From the NCBI GenBank assembly GCA_003991915.1, contig RQTK01000058.1, forward strand, positions 620,804 through 684,803: a DNA stretch of 64,000 bases. Direction: 5' to 3'. This DNA is from Elysia chlorotica (lineage: Eukaryota > Mollusca > Gastropoda > Plakobranchidae). A model generated the notes under the pieces. That model saw nothing but the letters and a program-made list of their open reading frames with translations, had not been told where the DNA came from and made no database searches. Positions 43,185 through 64,000 of this stretch are shown here, piece by piece; the first letter of the stretch is position 1; every line of letters begins with the position of its first letter. The position numbers were made by a program, and so were the translations under genes.

Positions 43185-44077
43185 CTGATTCAGTCCCACA
43201 GTGTAAAACAACTTGCACTACAGCCCCACAGTGAACTCCCAAGACAAAGTGAAGGTGCTATAGTTTCAAGGATATTGAAGAACAGAAGGTTGCACAAGAC
43301 ACATAATGTTATATACCATTTTGTTCAGAAAGAAATGAAGAAGATGAATCTGTTGTTTATTTTTATGTGGATGTAGTTTTATATTTGTGTTTCATTGTGT
43401 GAAGAAAATAAAAGTAAAAAAAAAATGTTGATTACATAATTTTTTTTCAACTTACCAAATGATTCCAACAGCTACATATACTCCAGGTACTTGTCTTGTA
43501 AATAATCTAAAGCACAAATTATAAGTCTATATGTGCAGAAAGTTTTGTAAAGATCAATTTGAAACTTTTTTTTTTTATAATTTTTTTTTAGACCACAGTT
43601 TGTAGATCTAGCAATGCCTGAAGGTCCAGGTTGGGGCTGATCGATAGGTATAGATCTAGATCTATCCTCACTATCACTGTCAGACTCACTACTCAAGTGA
43701 ATATTGTATTCATCTTCACTTGACAATAAACTTTCATCAGAATCTTCCATCAATCTGGTTAGAAAGTCCATAGCTTGTGTAGCTGACATTCGTCTAGGCA
43801 TTCGATTCTTGTCAGACATCTTGTTTACGTTGGAAACGGCAACAAAATAAACAAATTCGGAAAAAAAGCTTGTTTCTAAGACTTGGTGTAAACAATGACG
43901 GCTAAAATGAAACTAAAAGCCGGGAAAAACCTACTGAGTCATTTAGTACAAAATAACCGCAGTTTCGTATTTATGGTTTGTCTTCGTATCTTGTAAAACA
44001 CTGAGCCGGTGGGACCGGTCATGGGACTGCGATGTCAGCCATTGAGCTGCTGTGAGCGGCTCATGGGATTGAATCAG
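43185..44077 (-). mobile_element. Miniature piggyBac element with TTAA target duplication
   Basis: Both ends are flanked by TTAA (43181-43184 and 44078-44081). The left end starts ctgattcagtcccaca; the right end, reverse-complemented, starts ctgattcaatcccatg, a 16-bp terminal inverted repeat with three mismatches. The element is 893 bp, shorter than an autonomous copy (usually 2.4 kb or more), and keeps only the N-terminus of a transposase reading frame. Confidence 0.82.
43472..43819 (-). pseudogene. Truncated piggyBac transposase N-terminus
   Basis: A 115-residue frame starting MSDKNRMPRR contains SATQAMDFLTRLMEDSDESL and an acidic Ser/Asp/Glu block followed by QPGPSGIA. This is the typical N-terminal acidic region of piggyBac-derived (PGBD-like) transposases. 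The DDD catalytic core and the C-terminal cysteine-rich domain are absent; after about residue 75 the frame runs into unrelated AT-rich sequence. It is an internal deletion derivative. Confidence 0.65.
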
Positions 44078-44131
44078 TTAAAGACGCTCTATTCAAAATC
44101 TATTCCATAAATTCCAACCACCTTTAATGTG

Positions 44132-44476
44132 TTAGTTTCCACAATGTATTCTTAGCAAAAGTGTTCCAACCTGTTTTTCACTCCGGAACGCTGTGCTTAT
44201 TAACCCATGAGCAATGTACAATGTATTTGAAGTGTTCAATCTGTGATACCAGCGCTTCACAGAGAAGAGAACGTTTTCTAAAGTGTGCTGCACCCTGTCA
44301 GGGACATGGCCCTGTCCACTAGCCAGTTTTCCCATCAGCATACAGTAGTTATTTGCTCTGTGTCGAGCGAGTACTGCAACGCGGCTCATTTTGGAGAAGT
44401 TTGGCTTTTTCAAAGCGAACTCTGTAGTGTCAAATGGCCTAAAATAATTAACTTCACTAAAATGAGGTGGAAGCAA
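44132..44476 (-). other. Unassigned open frame beside the piggyBac element
   Basis: A 114-residue frame with balanced composition (for example VAVLARHRANNYCMLMGKLA). I do not recognise a family. It could be a degraded transposon piece, an exon of an unseen gene, or chance. Confidence 0.2.
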
Positions 44477-45677
44477 ATATTTAGGCCTATCTTACTAGAT
44501 CAGCAGTTTCCCTTCAATTTTTTTCTGAGAAAGTTAAAATGAAAGTTAAAAGTGGAAGAAAAATGTTGCTTCTTACCCATAAAATGCATACTGAATTACC
44601 TGGTTGAGACTTTTTACAATATCAAGGGGAGTAATCACATCATACAAAGTGCCTTGCATGAGTATTCACCTTTTTATTAATTATGAGTTGATGTCTATTT
44701 TAATCTCCCTAAGACAGAGAATTATCAGTAGCTGACAGTCAGCCAAGACTTAATACTATTTTTATGATAACACCTAATTACATCATTTTTTTTAAACGTT
44801 CACTTGTTTTTTTCTTCTTTTCCTTAAAAAAATGTAATTGATTGAGCAGGCTCAACTATGGATTAAAACAAGTGAAATTCTCCTCCAAAATTGAGCTGTT
44901 GATCAAAAGCTGCTACAATGTACAGATAATAAAAAAGTGAAGCTGTGGATTTTCTTTCTCCCTTCTTTTAGGAAGTAAAAAAAATGGACTCGACTTACTT
45001 TTAATGGCCTAGGTCTCAACGTCCCTTTGCCGTCCATCTAACCACATCCAGCGTCCACTTGGCCTTGTCTTTTGTTCTCCTCTCCACACTTAGACAAGGG
45101 ACACCACAGAGCAGTGATGCCAACTGGATGATATTTTTTTTACTGAACTTTTTTCACGAACCGGAACAGTGGTGTACCAGATTAAGGATCTCAAAAAACA
45201 CCCCAATTTAATGTCACATGTGGGCAGTATATTAAAGCAACATAGGAATGATGTACCCTACTTCTTCTTAATTACTCCAGAGTTAATTTGTATGCTTTAA
45301 AGCGTTTATTTTTTTTTATTGAATTGAGAGAATTTATACTGGAGCAAAACGAGGGTGATTAGCAAGCCTGGCTGATTTTCAAGGCTTAACGTGCACTGAC
45401 CTGACCCATGTGATTATACTGATATTTTATTTCTTTTTAGCATTGCTATGCCTCCATTGGGACCATAGTACACTCTAGTTTACATGCGATGCAGTAAACC
45501 ACACCAGCTTAACTTACTGTAGTAATCCTATAACAAAACACCATTTGCATGTCCTCTGTCTAACCAATGCTAATTTTCACTCCTGTATCAATTTCTTTAA
45601 AGTCCAGTGGACCAACACGATCAACCAACTCCATCACGGACCAAATACTCCTCCTACTGCCCTATTTTAGATCTACT
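44477..45677. other. Non-coding stretch
   Basis: No supportable gene or element boundary was found; AT-rich with T runs. Confidence 0.4.
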
Positions 45678-46602
45678 GCTGCGGGGTGAATGCGAAGGCG
45701 TCCATATTTACTGCGGAGGCAGTGGCCCTGTGCATGGCACTCGGCACTGTCTCTACCTTAAGAAAAGACAAATTTTTAATCCTCTCTGATTCGCTTTCTT
45801 TGGTGAAAGCGGTGGGGGAGGCAAATCCCAGTAATCCTAGGATTCTCAAGGTGCTAGAGCGTATTCACGAAATTCAGATGGGTGGTAAGAGAATTGCTCT
45901 CTGCTGGGTTCCCAGCCACGTCGGTATAGAAGGTAATGAAATGGCTGACGAACTCGCCAAAATTGGGCTTGAACTTGAACCTACTCAGTTGCAAATACCA
46001 GCATCTGATGTTAAGCCAATTATACACACGTTTGTAAAAGAAAACTGGAAGGCGCGATGGAACAATATGACAATCAACAAATTTCACTTTGTCAACCATT
46101 TTTTTCACTGTCTATTTTCAGTCTAGACGAGAGATGTTCTATTGAGTTTCTTGGACATTCTCATCTTACTCTTATTTTTTTTGATATTTTAAGATTCCAC
46201 TGTGTCATACTGCAACTTTCAATTTTCCATTAGTCACATTTTGGTTGATTGTCTTTTTTTTTTACCTGGATAAAATTTTACCTGGCTTCCAATCCTTTAG
46301 AGAGCATATTTACTTATGTTAGTCCTCAGCGTCTACTTAGGTACCTGAAGGACATTGATGTATATAATAAAATTTAACTGTGATAATCCTACACATGGAT
46401 CTTTTAAACTACTGTACATACCCTTCACTTTTAGCCAAACCTTTTACGCACAATTTTTATGATTTTACTACTCAAAGAGATAAGGAAACACCGTTGCTAC
46501 TAGTATAATGCATTAACTGTCTTCGGACATCATGGGCACAACATAACCGTTACCGTGCTGACGTCCCGTAAAACAAACTCACTCACTCACTCACTCACCT
46601 AG
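45678..46602 (+). mobile_element. Second non-LTR retrotransposon type, 3' fragment with (ACTC)n tail
   Basis: The frame starts inside RNase H with ASIFTAEAVALCMAL, then FLILSDSLSLVKAV, LCWVPSHVGIEGNEMADELA and a K/R-rich continuation to about 46126. After frameshifts, HILVDC and finally LKDIDVYNKI plus a stop (near 46377) match the end of ORF2 in Jockey/I-group elements common in molluscs. A short 3' UTR ends in gtgctgacgtcccgtaaaac followed by five ACTC units, the usual tail of such elements. It is 5' truncated and inactive. Confidence 0.82.
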
Positions 46603-47298
46603 TCGTAGTATATATGCAGTGGCATTTTGATTCACACAAAATAAATACAAATGAAGTTCTTGACCCAGATTAGTTTTCACATGTCTAGATTCTAGATCGG
46701 ATATTCCGAACTCCAATTGAATGGCCGGATGTTGTTAGTTAATAACGCATGCTCAGTGATGTTAGTGGGGGCCTACTTTTTTCGGTTCGTTTATTCCGTT
46801 AAATTATTTTCCAGTTTCCGTAAGTCAATGCATGGCTTCACGAAGACTGACGGAAAACTTTGACGGACCTTGTCGGAAATCTGTCCGGTGATTTTTTTTT
46901 CTACGGAACTTTGATGGACGATTCATTTTTTACGGAATTCCGTAAATTTACGGAAAATGAGTATCATTGCACAGAGGTCCCAGATATTGTCGGACCATTT
47001 TTGGGGCGGATGTCCCGTGCTCTAGGTTTGGTAAAATCTATTCGATAGCTAGAGTTTGTTCTGGTATTGTCGCTGCTCCTTACCCTGTGGCTGAACCATC
47101 TAGAAAAAATGCTGTCAATCCAGTTCCAGCTCAGAGATCAAAAGCAGTCTGAAACATTTCTACAGGATTAAAGATTAAATACTGCAGTAATTTATGTTAA
47201 AACTTAAAACCTCTAATGTCCTTAACATCAAAATTAGCATCTAACCTTTCTCTTTTTAATTGATTGAATTATTTTGGCTCTGATTCTTCTTTTTTCAG
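46603..47298. other. Region upstream of first recognised RLR exon
   Basis: Contains a patch rich in TCCGTAA/TTACGGA words (46786-46960) with a perfect 18-bp palindrome at 46929-46946. A Pro/Ala-rich open stretch lies at about 47050-47150 (VCSGIVAAPYPVAEPS) that I cannot assign. An upstream RLR exon must exist because the 47299 exon starts in phase 1, but none is recognised here. Confidence 0.4.
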
Positions 47299-60192
<12,894 letters not shown>

Positions 60193-61878
60193 GCAACAGC
60201 AAATTTAAGCTTTTTGAGGCAATCACTCTACTGCCTGAATCAAGATTTGGATCCCCAAACAAAACTGAATCAAGTTGTTAATGGGTCAATGTAAACAGTG
60301 AGGTATTTTGTATCAATGTTAGAATAGTCAGCTCCATCACCAAACACTTTTATTACAAAAATATTTCGACTTTAAACAACTTTTACTAATAAATAGAGTA
60401 TTTAAAAAAATAGAGAGAAACTATTTCCTTTTCCTGGCATTCAACTAAATTATGTCTTTACTTTGATTTTGGTAGAAGGATGGACTTTATCTGTGTTTTC
60501 AGTTTCCTTTTGTTTAATATTTAAAATACTTTAAGAAATAATAGTTTATTCATCCGTAATTTATCTTTTGTTTTGATTTCATTGATTTTTTCTCCATTTT
60601 TTTACAGACATTTATGTATTTTTTTTTTTAGCAATTGTCAGTCTCAAAATTATATGATTGTTTTTTTCAATGAAAAGTTTAAATGTGAACTTTCAATAAG
60701 ATTAGTCTTTATCTTATGTGCGGGTATCAGTTTTCTGTAGTTGACTCAACCTAACTTGTGTAATTTATTCAATATTTTTTGAAAAAAAAAATGTTTTTGT
60801 AATGTTGCTGTGATAATAAGAATTTTTAAAAAACTTTTTTGCCCCAAGAAACACATTTCTAGTCTCATAACAGCCATTTTTTCAGATCCACACAGTACCA
60901 AATTTCTGCAATGGTCTTTTCACTCATAACACTAATAAATCTGAAGTGTATGATTACTTGCTTTTTTTTTTTTTTTTTTAGAATTTTCGAATCTTTTTAC
61001 TACCTGCAGAGCAGTTTATAAGAAAAAATCCCCCATCAACCAACCCAAAAAAAAAACGACAGCAAACCTTCTCTGTTCCATTCTTTCCTGTGATAAGACT
61101 TCCAATTCTCACTATGATTTTTTTTCAAATTCTATTCATTTCACCATCCATTTCCTGTCTACTTGAGGTTTTACTTTAATTTTTACCTTGATATATTCCA
61201 TATCAGATTATTTTTTGTGTGATGCTTTCTCTTGATATTCTCAGTGTATGTCCGATGTATTTTCTTTTACCATGCTCAAGTATTCCCAACCCTTTTTATC
61301 ATTTAATGTCTACATTAATTATAACTATTAAGGATTATTTTATTACTAATCTTGGTCAATGTTTGTATAGATATTATATATCTCTGTTTTCCTGTGCACA
61401 GTTTTTATTATTCTATCTTAAGGACCATTCTTTACTTAAAAATTGTTTAGCACCAAATGCTACGTAGTCAGTTTTTTCCCTTGTTTTGACTAACAACATT
61501 TTCAATGGTTTGAACATTTGTATTGTCGGAGTAGTAGAAATTATTATGCATAAAGCTATATTATTATGAACTTCACAAATAGAGAGAATATTTTACAACT
61601 TGTTTCTTTTGGTGATATACATATTTATATTTACATATATTTACATTACAGAGTGTCCTTTTACAGTTGTGAATACTTCCTTAAAAAGATTTTAAAATAA
61701 AATTTAATTGAAAATTAACTTCTCTCTTCAATTATTTGTCGTTTTTCTCATTTATTGATTAAACTTACTAAAATTGCTTAATTGTGAAGATGAAATAAAT
61801 ATCAAATTGCAAGTAGAAATTTGAAAATTAAAATTGATTTATTTGAATGTACATACTCCATAAGATACAAAATGCGGG

Positions 61879-61966
61879 CTCCTCCTCCTCCTCCTCCTCC
61901 TCCTCCTTCTCCTTCTCCTCCTCCTCCTCCTCCTCCTCGTTCTCCTTCTCCTCCTCCTCCTCCTTT
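61879..61966. repeat. (CCT)n/(CTT) trinucleotide microsatellite
   Basis: Gives a Gly/Glu-rich pseudo-frame on the minus strand. Confidence 0.93.
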
Positions 61967-62299
61967 GATATGATTGAGGGGCTTCTGTAAAACTTGTAGT
62001 GAGACTGAGACAGAGATTGGCCAGATATGCTCTCTATAGACTGCCAGTAAGGAACATTTCTGCAGGATGTGCTCAGATGTTTTCAATTCAAGATCAATGA
62101 TTAGACCATGGTCACAAATTTGTACTTTCAAAGAAACACAGAATTTAAATTTCTTTTGTAATATTTATTACTGTAAAAACGTTACTCACTTTTTTATACT
62201 TAAAAAAATATACAATTCGCTCATAAAATTAATTTTATATACATTTCAACACTATAATACATCTAAAGCAATCTTGATATGGACAAATTTTCACCTGTC

Positions 62300-62331
<32 letters not shown>
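62300..62331. repeat. (AAC)n microsatellite
   Basis: About ten AAC units. Confidence 0.9.
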
Positions 62332-62333
<2 letters not shown>

Positions 62334-62741
62334 GAACAATATTGGCTCAACTGTGACTGAGTCAATCACTGAATCTTCCTAGTGGTCCACTCCAAGCTCA
62401 CATTCTTTTGACTTTTAGGGACTAAAAAAACAGTTAAAAGACGTTTTTAATCATCTCTATCTTAAATTTTAATCCACATTAAAATCCAGCCAAATATATA
62501 CAGTGCATTTACATTTTTGGTGAGGAGACGTGAGAAACGTTTACAGCATTTTAAATTTTTTTTTTTGCGATAACGAGAGAATGCTTCAAAAGTTATTTAA
62601 AAAGGTTATGAAAAAATACCAAAGATTCTTACAAGGCAAAAAAAAAAAAAATTTGTTGTCTTTTGTTTATCAATGTTCTGATATGACCTTTTTGTAGGAC
62701 TTAACTCATTTTTGTGTATTTTTGAAAGTTGGAACTGAACC

Positions 62742-62830
62742 TGTCGCCCCATAGGACCCCTCAGGTGAACTTAGGAGACATTAAAACATGAACTAGAGGT
62801 TTCTTTAAAGAGAACATTGGAACAGAACTT
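62742..62830 (-). repeat. Dispersed repeat family A, copy 4 (diverged)
   Basis: tgtcgccccataggacccct then gaacttaggagacattaaaa, a more diverged copy of the 39053 and 40352 elements. Confidence 0.6.
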
Positions 62831-63710
62831 GCAGTGAAAGTGGTCTAATCTTTCAGAAAATATTGTCCGGCTACTCTCCATTATTTAAAAGTAATATTTA
62901 AGCTGACATGCCTCCCCGATTATCATTGATGATTAAAACATCATCATAAACATCAATAATGGGCTTTATATACATAGTAAGAGCATGGTAACATAAGCAT
63001 ATATTTCGATGATCAGAGGGGAGCGCTACAAAAAAATAATATACAGGCAAGAAGGGTCCAGTCTTTTTCATTCTAACAACAATGACTATGAACATTACTT
63101 AGTTGCAGTGGGTCTATTAATAAAATACAAAAAAAAAAAAAGATCAATTACAAAAGCAAAGCAAAAATCGAAATAATAAACAATGTTTTAAATCGATTTG
63201 TTAAATTTGACAATGATTTCGAATGACTAATGGATTGGAAAAATGGAATGGCTGAGAGTGAGAGTGGAAATCAAATGAAATGGTGGAAGACAAAATGAAG
63301 ATAATTAAGATACAAAACTCCAACAAAACCATCAATTAAAAAACAACAACAACAACCCACAAAAAAAGAACAAACATCATGCATTTGCTTTTTACAAACA
63401 ATGGAAAAAGCCAACAGATTGACCAGATTATCTGCTCTAATGTTTATCTAAATAAAACAAACAACAACAAAATTACTGCCGTGACGTTATACACAAAAAA
63501 TATTAGTGGTATGATTAATTATTATGAATCTCAACGGTATTTTTTCTACAACAAAAGAAAACAAAATAAGGTAGTTTTGGCGTTAAACCCCCACAAAACG
63601 GTTTTTGCTCCAGAGTGTTTCAGCCAATTGGGACCTCATCGTCTCTCTTCGGCGTAACCTTTGTTGGCGCCTCCGGGGACGCATATTGCACCTGGTTCTG
63701 TCGTAGTTCC

Positions 63711-63720
63711 TATATATAGG
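63711..63720 (+). promoter_or_regulatory. Candidate TATA box
   Basis: tatatatagg lies in a locally GC-rich stretch (about 63590-63806) that contrasts with its AT-rich surroundings, about 80 bp before an ATG followed by a splice donor. Confidence 0.4.
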
Positions 63721-63797
63721 GTTGTAGGTGGGGACGGCGCGGGCAAGGCACTGAGCAAACTCCAGATCACACCGGCACGTTGAATAGGAACAGGGAG

Positions 63798-63806
63798 ATG
63801 ACAGCG
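63798..63806 (+). CDS. Candidate first coding exon of an unseen downstream gene
   Basis: gagATGACAGCG is followed at once by gtgagt, a strong donor. With the TATA box upstream this could be a very short first coding exon (Met-Thr-Ala) of a gene continuing beyond the window. An LTR promoter is an alternative. No protein evidence exists. Confidence 0.3.
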
Positions 63807-63976
63807 GTGAGTCTGGATGATTAAAGCAACGTTTATGAAATTATTGGACTTGGACTATTAACAGAACCATTGCGGAAAGTGTTTTATCGTAATCGGAGAA
63901 TTATAAGACAAGCTTATAAAAGCCATTATACATTGTATTATGTGGGTAAATAAATATATAGATGAGTGAGAAAGAT

Positions 63977-64000
63977 TTATATATATATATATATATATAT
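63977..64000. repeat. (TA)n microsatellite at window end
   Basis: TA dinucleotides run to the end of the window. Confidence 0.9.

Larger units (their letters stand above)
60193..63590. other. RLR 3' UTR and intergenic DNA
   Basis: AT-rich with several AATAAA-like signals (for example near 60389 and 61698). Contains a CCT microsatellite at 61879-61966, an AAC run at 62300-62331 and a family A repeat at 62742. No coding exon is supportable. Confidence 0.5.

Noticed and set aside
61802..62131. Gly/Glu-rich minus-strand protein
   Set aside because: Caused by the CCT microsatellite.

Overview
The window is AT-rich nuclear DNA from an animal, most likely a gastropod mollusc. Three things point that way: intron-containing genes with metazoan splice signals, a lineage-expanded orphan GPCR of the kind abundant in heterobranch gastropods, and a mollusc-type tyrosinase exon. 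Many long microsatellites and short AGATCT-rich repeats fit the same picture. The species cannot be fixed from the sequence alone.

Layout, left to right. (1) 437-1519, minus strand: an intronless seven-transmembrane receptor. (2) 6170-6374, minus strand: one isolated exon of a tyrosinase-like gene; the rest of that gene is not visible. (3) 12969-32562, plus strand: twenty spliced exons of a gamma-synergin (SYNRG) orthologue, an EH-domain adaptor that works with AP-1 at the trans-Golgi network. The 3' end of its coding sequence is complete, but the extreme N-terminal exon is not identified. (4) 36.4-46.6 kb: a transposon-rich gap holding two related non-LTR retrotransposon RNase H fragments, a decayed DUF4371/hAT-type transposase relic, a miniature piggyBac element with intact TTAA target duplications, and a second type of non-LTR fragment with an (ACTC)n tail. 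(5) 47299-60192, plus strand: fourteen exons of a RIG-I-like receptor (DECH helicase plus C-terminal zinc/RNA-binding domain), a cytosolic sensor of foreign RNA. No CARD or death-fold exon is recognised upstream. (6) 63.6-63.81 kb: a relatively GC-rich stretch with a TATA box, an ATG and a splice donor, possibly the start of another plus-strand gene.

The genes do not form an operon or an obvious pathway; they are independent eukaryotic genes. The most interesting features are the RIG-I-like receptor with an unresolved N-terminus and a widened zinc-knuckle spacing, an RNase H fragment bounded by near-identical 163-bp direct repeats, a 240-bp inverted-repeat MITE and a GC-AG intron in SYNRG, a coding minisatellite that repeats a splice-donor-like string, and several short palindromic or dispersed repeat families. 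All exon boundaries were read by eye from reading-frame continuity and GT/AG signals, without RNA evidence.
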